From positions 62,001 to 126,000 of the forward strand of contig CBDAQW010000032.1 of assembly GCA_965199185.1 (NCBI GenBank): a DNA stretch of 64,000 nucleotides. Reading direction: 5' to 3'. The position numbers and the translations under genes were made by a program. The notes below the pieces were generated by a model. The model was not told where the DNA came from and made no database searches. It saw only the letters and a program-made list of their open reading frames with translations. This document shows positions 1 to 9,018 of this stretch, one piece after another; the stretch's first letter is position 1; each line of letters opens with the position of its first letter. Source of the DNA: Endozoicomonas sp965199185. Lineage in GTDB: Bacteria; Pseudomonadota; Gammaproteobacteria; Pseudomonadales; Endozoicomonadaceae.

Positions 1-1
1 T

Positions 2-802
2 ATTCTTGATGATCCCAGAGAAGCGAATACCGAAGGCGGTGTCTTCCCGGCTATTTTCGGTACCGTGATGATGGTTATCCTGATGTCGATCATCGTTACA
101 CCCTTTGGCGTTATTGCAGCGGTTTATTTGCGGGAATATGCCAGTCAGGGCTGGCTTACCCGAGCCATTCGGGTGGCGGTCAACAATCTGGCCGGTGTTC
201 CCTCTATTGTTTACGGTGTGTTTGGTTTGGGTTTCTTTATTTATTTTGCGGGGGGGCAAATTGATCAGCTGTTTTTCCCAGAAGCACTGCCATCACCGAC
301 CTTTGGTACACCGGGGTTGCTTTGGGCATCCATTACTCTGGCGCTGCTCACTCTGCCTGTGGTGATTGTGGCAACTGAAGAAGGACTTTCAAGAATTCCA
401 TCATCCGTGCGGGAAGGCAGCCTGGCACTTGGCGCCACCAAAGCAGAAACACTCTGGCGGGTGGTTCTGCCCATGGCCAGCCCTGCGATGATGACCGGTT
501 TGATTTTGGCCGTTGCCCGCGCGGCGGGTGAGGTAGCACCGCTAATGCTGGTGGGTGTAGTAAAGCTCGCACCGAGCCTGCCGCTGGATGGCAACTACCC
601 GTTCCTGCATCTTGATCAGAAATTTATGCACCTGGGTTTCCACATTTATGATGTCGGATTCCAGAGCCCGAATGTTGAAGCAGCCAGACCACTGGTGTAT
701 GCAACCGCTTTATTACTGGTGATTGTTATTGCCATGCTGAACCTGTCAGCCGTGGCGATTCGTAACCATCTCCGAGAAAAATTCAAGAGCCTGGAAGTCT
801 AA
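2..802 (+). CDS. pstA: Phosphate ABC transporter permease PstA (5' end cut by window)
   Basis: Inner-membrane permease of the high-affinity phosphate transporter PstSCAB. The reading frame is open from base 2, so the N-terminus lies outside the window. The visible part has several hydrophobic segments and the ABC-permease EAA loop (EGSLALGATKAETLWRVVLP), which docks onto the ATPase. The C-terminus is basic and cytoplasmic. Its stop overlaps the pstB start (TAATG), showing translational coupling in a pstA-pstB-phoU operon. Pst operons are normally under PhoB control, but the promoter is not in the window. Identification rests on the sequence and on the following pstB and phoU. Confidence 0.95.
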   Translation: MLDDPREANTEGGVFPAIFGTVMMVILMSIIVTPFGVIAAVYLREYASQGWLTRAIRVAVNNLAGVPSIVYGVFGLGFFIYFAGGQIDQLFFPEALPSPTFGTPGLLWASITLALLTLPVVIVATEEGLSRIPSSVREGSLALGATKAETLWRVVLPMASPAMMTGLILAVARAAGEVAPLMLVGVVKLAPSLPLDGNYPFLHLDQKFMHLGFHIYDVGFQSPNVEAARPLVYATALLLVIVIAMLNLSAVAIRNHLREKFKSLEV

Positions 803-1719
803 TGAGCGCTCCAATAACGATAGGTGATCCTATGCTGAAAGAGGCAATGGAAGTGTCCACACCCACAAAGCAGCCTGAAGCCACCAGTAATACGGACATT
901 CAGACTCCGGCGTTCAACCTGGAGACACTGGGCAGAACCCGCCGCAAACTGGTTCTGGAAGAAGAGCAGACTTGCATGAGTGTTAATAAGCTCAATCTGC
1001 ATTACGGTCAAAAACAGGCGCTGTTTGATATCTCGCTGAAAATCCCCAAACGAAGGGTAACGGCCTTTATCGGACCTTCTGGTTGCGGTAAATCAACACT
1101 ACTGCGTAGCATGAACCGGATGAATGATCTGGTAGAAGGTTGCCAGGTAGATGGCCGGATTAATCTGGATGGTCATAACATCTATGAAAAAGGCGTCAAT
1201 GTTGCCGACTTACGACGCCGGGTAGGTATGGTATTCCAGAAACCCAATCCATTCCCCAAATCCATTTATGAAAATGTGGCTTATGGCTTGCGTATTCAAG
1301 GCATTAATAAACGACGAGTGCTCGATGAAGTCGTAGAGTGGGCGCTGAAAGGAGCGGCGCTCTGGGATGAAGTTAAAGACCGTTTGCATGAGAGTGCACT
1401 GGGGCTTTCTGGTGGTCAACAGCAACGTCTGGTCATTGCGCGCACCATTGCCGTTGAACCAGAAGTACTTTTGCTCGATGAGCCGGCTTCAGCACTTGAC
1501 CCAATCTCAACGCTGAAAATTGAGGAACTGATTAACGAGCTCAAATCAAAATTTACCATTGTTATCGTTACCCATAACATGCAACAGGCGGCAAGGGTTT
1601 CTGATTACACCGCCTTTTTATACATGGGCAAGCTGATTGAGTTTGGCGATACTGATACGCTGTTTACCAACCCTGCCACCAAACAGACAGAAGACTACAT
1701 TACAGGTCGATACGGATAA
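802..1719 (+). CDS. pstB: Phosphate ABC transporter ATP-binding protein PstB
   Basis: ATPase that powers phosphate import through PstC/PstA. It has a Walker A (GPSGCGKST, about residue 92), a Q-loop region (MVFQKPNPFPKSIYENV), the ABC signature LSGGQQQRL, Walker B with catalytic Glu (VLLLDEPASALDP) and the switch His (VTHNMQQAARVSDY). At 305 residues it is roughly 45-50 longer than typical PstB because of an N-terminal extension. An in-frame ATG at 832 has a better ribosome site (AGGTGA) and would remove ten residues. The start at 802 is kept because it overlaps the pstA stop. Its own stop overlaps the phoU start. Confidence 0.96.
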   Translation: MSAPITIGDPMLKEAMEVSTPTKQPEATSNTDIQTPAFNLETLGRTRRKLVLEEEQTCMSVNKLNLHYGQKQALFDISLKIPKRRVTAFIGPSGCGKSTLLRSMNRMNDLVEGCQVDGRINLDGHNIYEKGVNVADLRRRVGMVFQKPNPFPKSIYENVAYGLRIQGINKRRVLDEVVEWALKGAALWDEVKDRLHESALGLSGGQQQRLVIARTIAVEPEVLLLDEPASALDPISTLKIEELINELKSKFTIVIVTHNMQQAARVSDYTAFLYMGKLIEFGDTDTLFTNPATKQTEDYITGRYG

Positions 1720-2447
1720 TGGATATTAAAAACGACTTATTAAACGATCACATTTCCCAGCAATTCAATGCCGAGCTGGAAGATTTGAGGAACAGTCTTC
1801 TGGCGATGGGCGGACTGGTTGAACAACAGGTGTCGGAAGCCATTGATGCTCTGATTGATGCCGACAGCGACAACGCTTCCTTTGTTAGCGAGAGGGATGC
1901 TGATGTGAACTTTATGGAAGTGTCCATCGATCAGGAATGCTCTCGTATTCTTGCTCGCCGACAACCAGCTGCCAGTGACTTACGTCTGGTGATGGCATGC
2001 ACAAAGGCAGCGACTGATCTGGAAAGAATGGGGGATGAAGCGGCTAAAATTGCTCGTTTTGCCATCAAATTATCAGAACAGGGTGAAGCGCCACGAGGTT
2101 ATATTGAGACACGACATATTGGTAATCATGTTCGCCAGATGATTCGTGATAGTCTGGATGCCTTTGCGCGTTTTGATGCCGATCAGGCGTTAGCTGTCGT
2201 TAAAGAAGACAAATCGGTAGACCGTGAATACAAGAGTGCAACCAGGGAGCTGGTAACGTATATGATGGAAGACCCACGCTCAATTACCCGGGTACTGAAT
2301 ATCATGTGGGTGCTACGTTCATTGGAGCGTATCGGCGATCATGCCCGTAATATTGCTGAATATGTGATCTATCTGGTGAAAGGAACCGATGTTCGTCATA
2401 TCGGAGTAAAGCGAATGCAGGATGAGCTTTTTGATAGTAAAGGTTAG
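1719..2447 (+). CDS. phoU: Phosphate signalling regulator PhoU
   Basis: PhoU is a cytoplasmic helical protein that links the Pst transporter to the PhoR/PhoB two-component system and represses the Pho regulon when phosphate is plentiful. The 242-residue length is normal. Two PhoU repeats are visible, each with the metal-binding Glu/Asp-rich helix pattern (KAATDLERMGDEAAKIA near residue 90 and RSLERIGDHARNIAEYVIY near residue 200). It starts on the last base of the pstB stop, so it is translationally coupled, and it ends the operon. A degenerate hairpin lies just downstream. Confidence 0.95.
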   Translation: MDIKNDLLNDHISQQFNAELEDLRNSLLAMGGLVEQQVSEAIDALIDADSDNASFVSERDADVNFMEVSIDQECSRILARRQPAASDLRLVMACTKAATDLERMGDEAAKIARFAIKLSEQGEAPRGYIETRHIGNHVRQMIRDSLDAFARFDADQALAVVKEDKSVDREYKSATRELVTYMMEDPRSITRVLNIMWVLRSLERIGDHARNIAEYVIYLVKGTDVRHIGVKRMQDELFDSKG

Positions 2448-2470
2448 GGGGCGTTAATATCATTTATCGC

Positions 2471-2496
2471 TATCGGATTCTGCTTTGCGGAATCCA
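2471..2496. repeat. GGATTC/GGAATCC hairpin 3' of phoU (REP-like family)
   Basis: Short imperfect inverted repeat about 25 bases past the phoU stop. Its core (TCGGATTCTGCTTTGCGGAA) closely resembles hairpins found 3' of ilvC (40329-40363) and 3' of the YoaK-family gene (52771-52796). There is no clear T-run. It may be a transcription end or an mRNA-stabilising repeat. Confidence 0.4.
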
Positions 2497-2563
2497 ATTC
2501 ATAAAAGTAAAACTGAAAGTTAATGTCAGGTGATCTCATTCAACAATAAGCACATAACTGTCT

Positions 2564-2580
2564 GGTTAGGCAGACTAACC
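2564..2580. promoter_or_regulatory. Palindrome GGTTAG-N5-CTAACC upstream of the kinase gene
   Basis: A perfect 6-bp inverted repeat with a 5-bp spacer lies 67 bases upstream of the kinase start. The same half-sites and spacer recur at 6046-6062 upstream of adhC, in an otherwise unrelated context. The spacing suits a dimeric DNA-binding regulator. The regulator is not identified. Confidence 0.4.
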
Positions 2581-2646
2581 TACAGTAATGAACAGAGCAT
2601 TCAGAAAGATTGTCAAAGCCAATAATGACAATAGAGAACGCAAGTT

Positions 2647-3888
2647 ATGACAATAGAAGCCAGTTTCACCTGCCCTGCTTTTAATACAGTACAAAGTCCA
2701 CCCAATTTTTCTTCAACCAATCCGTTTTGTGGGAAAAGAACAAAATTAAATCGCACCCAGTCTCTGGAATCGGTGTTTTATCCCAGCAGGGAATACGCTG
2801 TAAGACCGCCTGCTACAAAATTAAGGCAAATGGCTGTTGCAGTGAATGCGCCTTTCAGCAGTTACAAAGACTGGGGAAAGTTAATACCGCCCAACTACCA
2901 TGACCTGATATTGATGGATAAACTGAATATCGAGCCCTCCAGAGTAGACTGTCAATTAGGCAGTGGCGCTGCAGGATACGTAGAGCGGTGGCAAGACTCG
3001 AAAAAAAACCAGTATGCCGTAAAATTTATCAAAAATGATGACTCACAAGGCTTCAATCGTTTTGAAAAAGGAGAAGTGCTAAGCCAGCTCTTATCAGGCA
3101 TTGATGGCGTTGTTAAAACTTATGCAATACTGCTACAAAATTGTTTAACAAGTGAATGCTGTCTTATTCGCTCAAGAGATCAATGGCCTTTAGAAAGCTC
3201 AGAAAATTTCAGAGTCAAAGCCATAGTCAACCAATTGATTGATGGACCGGATTTAATTGATCACTTGAATGCATTAAGCGAACCTTCCCATTTGCAACAA
3301 CGATTACTGTTAACCGCTAACCTAGGTGCAACACTGTGCTCCATTTTAAGTGATATTCACAGCTTTGGTATCGTGCACTGCGACTTGAAGCCTGAGAATA
3401 TACTAATAGATACCAAAGAAGAAAAAATTTATCTCTGTGACTTTGGATTCGCTCAAATGCTGAATCTCCGTGATCGGGCGAAAGGTGACTGCGGTACACC
3501 CAATTACATTGCACCGGAAATATTCGCTGTGAATCTTCAGAAACGATCTGGCTATCAGGATAGCGTAGATAATTTTTCACTGGGAATGTTATTGCTTGCT
3601 GCCTCCACTTTAATAATGACTGTAGATGCTGACTTACCGCCTCCTCGTCAATTAAATCAGATTTTAAAATTCGCTCAGTTAAGTGATCAGGGTAAGAGAA
3701 GAAAATTTAATAGAGCGGCACCTGAGGCTTACCAAAGATGCCCGGAAATGTTTGATGTTATTACCGGTTTAACCCGGCTTGATCCAGACAAAAGAATGTC
3801 ATTGGATGATGCAGAAATGAAATTACGATTAATAGCCTATAACCTTAAGAAAAAAGTTATTACTAATGCAGCAACACCAAAACAATAA
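2647..3888 (+). CDS. Hanks-type serine/threonine protein kinase
   Basis: Predicted cytoplasmic or translocated Ser/Thr kinase of 413 residues. The first ~95 residues carry no recognisable domain and are Ser/Thr/Pro-rich with no signal peptide. The kinase domain follows, with glycine loop LGSGAAGYV (104-112), catalytic Lys in YAVKFI (Lys125), catalytic loop VHCDLKPENIL (about 243-253), DFG in CDFGFAQ (265-267), activation-segment GTPNYIAPE and the APE motif. All key catalytic residues are present, so it is likely active. There is no transmembrane segment or PASTA-like sensor. It lies between phoU and fghA as a single gene. The N-terminal region could be a secretion signal for a host-directed effector; that is speculation. 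Confidence 0.85.
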   Translation: MTIEASFTCPAFNTVQSPPNFSSTNPFCGKRTKLNRTQSLESVFYPSREYAVRPPATKLRQMAVAVNAPFSSYKDWGKLIPPNYHDLILMDKLNIEPSRVDCQLGSGAAGYVERWQDSKKNQYAVKFIKNDDSQGFNRFEKGEVLSQLLSGIDGVVKTYAILLQNCLTSECCLIRSRDQWPLESSENFRVKAIVNQLIDGPDLIDHLNALSEPSHLQQRLLLTANLGATLCSILSDIHSFGIVHCDLKPENILIDTKEEKIYLCDFGFAQMLNLRDRAKGDCGTPNYIAPEIFAVNLQKRSGYQDSVDNFSLGMLLLAASTLIMTVDADLPPPRQLNQILKFAQLSDQGKRRKFNRAAPEAYQRCPEMFDVITGLTRLDPDKRMSLDDAEMKLRLIAYNLKKKVITNAATPKQ

Positions 3889-3892
3889 GCAT

Positions 3893-3971
3893 TTAAGTAC
3901 CCGGTCATATGGAATCGAATATTTCTGGTTTATTGTTCAGAAAATATGATTTCATATGACTGGGTACTTAA
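3893..3971. repeat. 79-bp palindromic repeat, GTACCC family (complete copy)
   Basis: The arms TTAAGTACCCGGTCATATG and CATATGACTGGGTACTTAA are inverted repeats with one mismatch. The inner part (GAATCGAATATTTCTG against CAGAAAATATGATTTC) also pairs, giving a near-perfect hairpin. Related copies lie at 6422-6451, 19609-19661, 22781-22828 and 15391-15406. It separates the convergent kinase and fghA genes and could end transcription from both sides. Confidence 0.75.
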
Positions 3972-4016
3972 TAACTGCGATAGATGTTATATCTCTGCGA
4001 GAATATCTTTCAAATA

Positions 4017-4859
4017 TTAGCTGACGTTCAAATACTGAGAATGAAAGCGCAGGTGGTCTTCAATAAAGCTGGCAATAAAGTAGTAACTGTGATCATAGCC
4101 TGATTGCATTCGTAACTGACAATCGACACCCGCCGACTTTGCCGAGGCGATCAGGTTTTCCGGCTTTAGCTGCTCTGTCAAAAAAGCATCTTCAGTGCCC
4201 TGATCCACTAAAATAGGTGGCTGAGATTTACTCGCTTTTAATAACTCAACACTGTCGTATTCCAGCCAAGTGTTTTTATCTTCCCCAAGATAAGCTGTAA
4301 ATGCTTTTTGCCCCCAGGGACATTGGGTTGGATTAGCGATTGGGCTAAATGCCGATATCGAACGGAAACGAGACGGGTTTTTAAGACCTATCATCAAGGC
4401 ACCATGCCCCCCCATAGAGTGACCACTAATGGCACGCTGAGAGGTGACCGGAAAGTTCGCTTCAATCAGATCGGGCAATTCGCTCACGACATAATCGTAC
4501 ATCTGGTAATGCTTCATCCAGGGTCCTTCTGTCGCATTAACGTAAAAGCCTGCTCCCTGCCCCAGATCATAACCTTCATCGTTAGCCACATCATTACCAC
4601 GGGGGCTGGTATCTGGCGCTACAATGGCCAACCCTAATTCCGCTGCAATGCGCTGTGCGCCTGCTTTTTGCATAAAATTTTCATCGGTGCAGGTTAAGCC
4701 CGACAACCAATAAAGCACAGGCACTTTATGACCCTCATTGGCTTGCGGCGGTAAAAAAATCGCAAAGCGCATGAGGCAATTCACGGTTATTGACTGATGA
4801 GTATATTGCTTGTGCCAGCCGCCAAAACTTTTGCTGTTACTGATATTTTCCAGGTTCAT
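4017..4859 (-). CDS. fghA: S-formylglutathione hydrolase
   Basis: Esterase of the alpha/beta-hydrolase fold that hydrolyses S-formylglutathione to formate and glutathione, the last step of glutathione-dependent formaldehyde detoxification. The nucleophile Ser sits in GHSMGGHGA, the acid in VDQGTEDAF and the His in SGYDHSYYF. The start MNLENISNSKSFGGWHKQYTH matches the family; an ATG 12 bases further upstream (4871) is possible. The gene lies about 25 bases downstream of adhC in the same direction, so the two probably form one transcript. Confidence 0.94.
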   Translation of the reverse strand: MNLENISNSKSFGGWHKQYTHQSITVNCLMRFAIFLPPQANEGHKVPVLYWLSGLTCTDENFMQKAGAQRIAAELGLAIVAPDTSPRGNDVANDEGYDLGQGAGFYVNATEGPWMKHYQMYDYVVSELPDLIEANFPVTSQRAISGHSMGGHGALMIGLKNPSRFRSISAFSPIANPTQCPWGQKAFTAYLGEDKNTWLEYDSVELLKASKSQPPILVDQGTEDAFLTEQLKPENLIASAKSAGVDCQLRMQSGYDHSYYFIASFIEDHLRFHSQYLNVS

Positions 4860-4885
4860 CGCCAGGCCCATACGGTTAGAGTTGA

Positions 4886-6013
4886 TTACTGATAATGAAT
4901 CACAGAGCGAATACTCTTGCCTTCGTGCATCAAATCAAATGCTTCATTAATATCTTCAAGCTCCATCGTGTGAGTAATGAAGTCCTGCAAACCAAACTCT
5001 CCTGCCAGGTATCGTTCAACGATTTCCGGCAATTCTGAACGACCTTTGACACCACCAAAGGCACTACCTCGCCATACACGCCCAGTTACCAGTTGGAATG
5101 GCCGCGTTGAAATTTCCTGACCTGCACCTGCAACACCAATGATGACGGACTCCCCCCAACCTTTATGGCAACACTCAAGGGCAGAACGCATGACATCCAC
5201 GTTACCAATACACTCAAATGAGAAATCCACACCGCCATCAGTCATTTCAACAATAACGTCCTGAATGGGTTTATCGAATTGCTTTGGATTAATGCAATCG
5301 GTAGCACCCAGCTTTTTTGCCAGATCAAACTTAGTCTCATTAATATCAATGCCAATAATGCGACTGGCACCAGCCATGGTGGCACCAATGATTGCCGACA
5401 AGCCAATACCTCCCAAACCAAAAATCGCCACCGTGTCGCCTTTCTGGACTTTTGCCGTATTCAGAACGGCTCCCATGCCGGTAGTCACACCACAACCAAG
5501 CAGGCAGACTTCGTTAAGCGGTGCTTCTTTATTCACTTTGGCTAAGGATATCTCAGGTAAAACCGTGTACTCAGAGAAGGTCGAACATCCCATGTAGTGA
5601 TAGATAGGCTGACCATCTTTATAAAAGCGTGTGGTGCCGTCTGGCATCAGGCCTTTACCCTGTGTTTCACGCACCGCCTGGCACAAGTTGGTTTTACCTG
5701 ATGTGCAGAACTTACATTCGCCACATTCTGCGGTATACAGTGGAATAACATGGTCGCCTACTTCAAGACCCGTCACTCCTTCACCCACTTGCTCAACAAT
5801 ACCGCCACCTTCGTGACCCAGAATGGTTGGGAAGATACCTTCAGGATCTTCACCAGATAGTGTGAAGGCATCGGTATGGCACACACCTGTTGCCACAATG
5901 CGTACAAGCACTTCACCTTTACGGGGCAACATCACATCCACTTCTTCAATTTTGAGTGGTTGATTTGCTCCCCAGGCAATAGCCGCTTTGGATTTGATAA
6001 ATTGATCTGCCAT
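4886..6013 (-). CDS. adhC: S-(hydroxymethyl)glutathione dehydrogenase (class III alcohol dehydrogenase)
   Basis: Zinc- and NAD-dependent enzyme that oxidises S-hydroxymethylglutathione to S-formylglutathione. Visible signatures are the catalytic zinc site (GVCHTDAFTLSG and LGHEGGGIVEQVGEGV), the structural zinc cluster CGECKFCTSGKTNLC, and the NAD-binding GLGGIGLSAIIGA followed by GIDIN. The ATG at 6013 gives 375 residues, the normal family length. An in-frame TTG at 6055 would add 14 residues unlike the family. First gene of adhC-fghA. A GGTTAG-N5-CTAACC palindrome sits 33-49 bases upstream of the chosen start and is the best candidate operator. Confidence 0.95.
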   Translation of the reverse strand: MADQFIKSKAAIAWGANQPLKIEEVDVMLPRKGEVLVRIVATGVCHTDAFTLSGEDPEGIFPTILGHEGGGIVEQVGEGVTGLEVGDHVIPLYTAECGECKFCTSGKTNLCQAVRETQGKGLMPDGTTRFYKDGQPIYHYMGCSTFSEYTVLPEISLAKVNKEAPLNEVCLLGCGVTTGMGAVLNTAKVQKGDTVAIFGLGGIGLSAIIGATMAGASRIIGIDINETKFDLAKKLGATDCINPKQFDKPIQDVIVEMTDGGVDFSFECIGNVDVMRSALECCHKGWGESVIIGVAGAGQEISTRPFQLVTGRVWRGSAFGGVKGRSELPEIVERYLAGEFGLQDFITHTMELEDINEAFDLMHEGKSIRSVIHYQ

Positions 6014-6045
6014 GGTGTTCTCAGAAGTTTTAAGAATAACCAGCT

Positions 6046-6062
6046 GGTTAGACAAACTAACC
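6046..6062. promoter_or_regulatory. Palindrome GGTTAG-N5-CTAACC upstream of adhC
   Basis: The inverted repeat extends to 8 bp per arm (CTGGTTAG ACAAA CTAACCAG, 6044-6064). It lies in the leader or promoter of adhC-fghA and matches the half-sites and spacing of the palindrome at 2564-2580. It is a likely binding site for a dimeric regulator. Which regulator is unknown. Confidence 0.45.
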
Positions 6063-6421
6063 AGAGGCGTGGATAGTTAACTACCCGGGTTTGTCCACGT
6101 TAACAACGACAATAAGGGCAGCGAAACATGGATACAGAGATTAGTGGCAAGCCCACTACTATTAATAAAGTAACCAGTTTCCCCAAACCGTCTTTAACGA
6201 CTCAGTGTGCGGAAACACAGCAAGACTGAATCGATTATATTCTATTGTTACCTTCATACACGACAGAATTCTCTATCAAGTCACCATTCAAACCATTAAA
6301 TGGAATAAGCGTTACTGCCCACAGAGGTACACGTTCGCACTTCGATTGATGCAATGCTGTCAACGTAGGAGAATCACCCAAAAGCCAACGCCATAGAATA
6401 TGGCAATAACTGCAGCTGGTA

Positions 6422-6451
6422 TAAGTACCCAGTCGTAGGATCGGGTACTTA
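6422..6451. repeat. Short GTACCC-family palindrome
   Basis: Perfect arms TAAGTACCC and GGGTACTTA enclose 12 bases. It is a minimal member of the family seen in full at 3893-3971, lying 18 bases past the stop of the PTS fusion gene, where it may help end transcription. Confidence 0.6.
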
Positions 6452-6468
6452 AGATGCGTTTTGGGAGC

Positions 6469-8988
6469 TTAAAGATCTAGCTCATTGCTGATGAATGTCA
6501 GAAGCTCTTGTTTGTCGCGACAGGCAGCGAGAGAGTTTCGGAAAGTTTCACGCATAATTCGACGGGCAAGTTGAGCAAAAATTTTCATGTGGGTGTTGCC
6601 TGCTTCATTTTCCCGTACCGTTAGCATAAATACGGTATCGGTTTTAACAGTATCACCCTCATTCCATAAAATGGGTTGAGCAAGTTTCATTATGCTAATG
6701 CTGCTGGCCGCCACAGCGTCGGATTTACAGTGTGGAATGGCTATGCCAAAACCCAGCATGGTGGGAGAAATAGCTTCCCGATTCCAGATGGCGGCTTCGG
6801 TGGCGTCAAGGTCAGACACTCTGCCATTGACGTGTAAGTTGTCTACCAGTGTTTTGATGACTTCTGCTTTGGTGTGACAATCTGCATCAACAATAATCGA
6901 GTGTTCAGCAAGCACAGCCATTGATTTTCGCTCCTGTAACGATTGTTGTAATAAAGTGGCAACGTCTTCCGAAGTCTCTTTATTGAGTGCCTGCGTAAGT
7001 ATTTCTTTACTGTTTTCAGCAGTCAGCAGGCTGATCGTTTCTTTCACTTCGAGAATATTTGGTGCGCTCAGGCTGATTTCATCCAGACCTAACCCCAGAA
7101 GCAAAGGTAAGTGTTCAGGCTTTCCGGCAAACTCACCGCACATGCCAACCCAGACACCCGATTGATGGGCTGCATCCACAATATGTTTTAACAGGCGTAA
7201 AAAAGCGGGGTTAAGGGAGTCATACAAATACTCGACTTTACGATTACCCCGGTCGGCTGCCAGCAGATATTGAGTCAGATCATTACTGCCGATGCTGAAG
7301 AAGTCTACGTATTTAACCAGCTGATCAATAATGAAAGCACTTGAAGGGACTTCCATCATAATGCCAAGCTCTACGTTTGCATTAATGGCGACACCTTCAG
7401 CGGATAAGGTGCTAACCACATGGTTAAATGTTTCCCGCAACCAGCGAGCCTCAGACAGTGTTGCCACCATGGGTACCATGATTTTACAGCGTCCGTAAAT
7501 GCTGGCTCTGAGCATAGCTCGTAACTGGGTTTCAAACAGAGGCAGATAATCAGAATAAAGGCGAATGGCCCGATAACCCAGGAAGGGGTTGTCCTCTTTT
7601 CCTATATTGAAATAATCAACGGGCTTGTCACCCCCTATATCCATGGTGCGAATGATGACAGGTTTATTGTTGGCAGCAACCAGTGCCTTTTTATAAATTT
7701 CAAACTGCTCTTCTTCACAGGGTGGCTCACTGCGATCCATATAAAGCATTTCGGTACGAAACAGGCCGATACTTTCTGCGCCTTGAGAGAACGCCGCTTC
7801 TGCCTCCTCAGCACTGGCAATGTTGGCTGCTACTTCAAGATGATGACCGTCCAATGTCGTTGATTTTTTGTGGATATATTTTTCTCTGCGTTTAAGTAGT
7901 CGTGCTTGTCTGACCTGCTCCAGTTCATAGTATCGACAAACTGTCTTTGAAGGCTGTTTGATCAACATGCCCAGGTTAGCATCAAGAATGACCGATTCAT
8001 CAGCATTTACAAAATCGCAGGCGTGTTCAGCACCGACAATAACAGGAATACCATAAGAGCGAGCCAGAATGACGGTATGAGAGGTTGTACCTCCTGCTTC
8101 CAGCACCAGTCCTTTCAGTAGGCGGCGATCCATTGCCAGAAACTGGCTGGGTGTTAGAGTTTCAGCAATACAAATGGCCTGGTCATTCAATTGGTGGTCA
8201 TTTTTTTCAAAACTATTTTCGCCGTATACGGCTTCTATCAGTTTTGTGCAAACATCCTGAATATCCAGAACACGTTCACGAAGGTATTCACTACTGGTAT
8301 TGTTCAGGACTTCTTCATAGTGATTTTGAGATTCTAAAATAGCCGAAAGAATAGAGTCGCCGGCCTCAATTTTATTTAAAATACTGTGGATGAGTTTCTC
8401 ATCGTTCAGTAATGATAAATGAGATTGAATGATCTCCCCTTCTTCATGTTTAGCACTAGTAACCTGCTGCTCCATTTTAATAATGGCGTTTTCTCTGGCT
8501 TGATTGAAGCGCCTTCTTTCTTCCTGAGTATTACCTTTCTCAACGGTTACAGGGTCGAGCGTTAATCGGGCTTTACCAAGAATCATCGCTTTGCCTTCAG
8601 CAGTCCCGGCACTGACTGGCAGGCCATTGAGGGAATTCAGCTCAACGTTCTGAAGCATATAAGGTAGCGGTTTTTTCTGATGTTGCCCAACCGCCTCGAT
8701 AGCCTGATCGCAGTGGATAAATTCTGTATCCAGAAAATGCCGAAAATGCTCTGACGTTGAATCTGCGTTATCTCCACAGACTTCAAATACCAATTCATCA
8801 TTTAATGCAATATCAGAGGCAATCATGGATAAAACAGAACGAGTATCAGCCACTTTATTATTTTTAAGATTGGTAATGGTGATACAATCTTTATAATTTT
8901 TTACTTTAGTTTCTATAAAACTGGCTGGTCTTGCATGTAATCCATTTTCCAGCGGAAAAATATAATTAAAGCTGACGGTTGTATTCAT
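6469..8988 (-). CDS. PTS multiphosphoryl transfer protein HPr-EI-EIIA(Fru), FryA-like
   Basis: A three-domain phosphotransferase fusion of 839 residues. Residues ~1-95 are HPr, with phosphorylatable His18 in NGLHARPAS. From about residue 115 to 670 it is enzyme I: phospho-His motif GGTTSHTVILAR, PEP-binding GLFRTEMLYMDR, FFSIGSNDLTQY and GMCGEFAG. Residues ~690-839 are a fructose-type EIIA with active-site motif IAIPHCKSD. Order and length match E. coli FryA/FrwA-type proteins. It can carry phosphate from PEP to EIIB without the general PTS proteins. It lies 30 bases downstream of an EIIB gene in the same direction, forming one unit with it; the EIIC gene lies on the other strand beyond the AraC-type regulator. 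The sugar cannot be named from sequence. Confidence 0.92.
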   Translation of the reverse strand: MNTTVSFNYIFPLENGLHARPASFIETKVKNYKDCITITNLKNNKVADTRSVLSMIASDIALNDELVFEVCGDNADSTSEHFRHFLDTEFIHCDQAIEAVGQHQKKPLPYMLQNVELNSLNGLPVSAGTAEGKAMILGKARLTLDPVTVEKGNTQEERRRFNQARENAIIKMEQQVTSAKHEEGEIIQSHLSLLNDEKLIHSILNKIEAGDSILSAILESQNHYEEVLNNTSSEYLRERVLDIQDVCTKLIEAVYGENSFEKNDHQLNDQAICIAETLTPSQFLAMDRRLLKGLVLEAGGTTSHTVILARSYGIPVIVGAEHACDFVNADESVILDANLGMLIKQPSKTVCRYYELEQVRQARLLKRREKYIHKKSTTLDGHHLEVAANIASAEEAEAAFSQGAESIGLFRTEMLYMDRSEPPCEEEQFEIYKKALVAANNKPVIIRTMDIGGDKPVDYFNIGKEDNPFLGYRAIRLYSDYLPLFETQLRAMLRASIYGRCKIMVPMVATLSEARWLRETFNHVVSTLSAEGVAINANVELGIMMEVPSSAFIIDQLVKYVDFFSIGSNDLTQYLLAADRGNRKVEYLYDSLNPAFLRLLKHIVDAAHQSGVWVGMCGEFAGKPEHLPLLLGLGLDEISLSAPNILEVKETISLLTAENSKEILTQALNKETSEDVATLLQQSLQERKSMAVLAEHSIIVDADCHTKAEVIKTLVDNLHVNGRVSDLDATEAAIWNREAISPTMLGFGIAIPHCKSDAVAASSISIMKLAQPILWNEGDTVKTDTVFMLTVRENEAGNTHMKIFAQLARRIMRETFRNSLAACRDKQELLTFISNELDL

Positions 8989-9018
8989 TATTTACTGACG
9001 CCTGTTATTCCTGATGCA

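Larger units (their letters stand above)
6014..6468. other. Intergenic stretch between adhC and the PTS fusion gene
   Basis: This 455-base stretch has no convincing gene. It holds the adhC operator candidate (6044-6064) and a short GTACCC palindrome (6422-6451). The rest is A/T-rich with scattered stop codons. Confidence 0.6.

Noticed and set aside
6205..6396. 63-codon ORF between adhC and the PTS gene
   Set aside because: No ribosome site or recognisable sequence, and biased like non-coding DNA.
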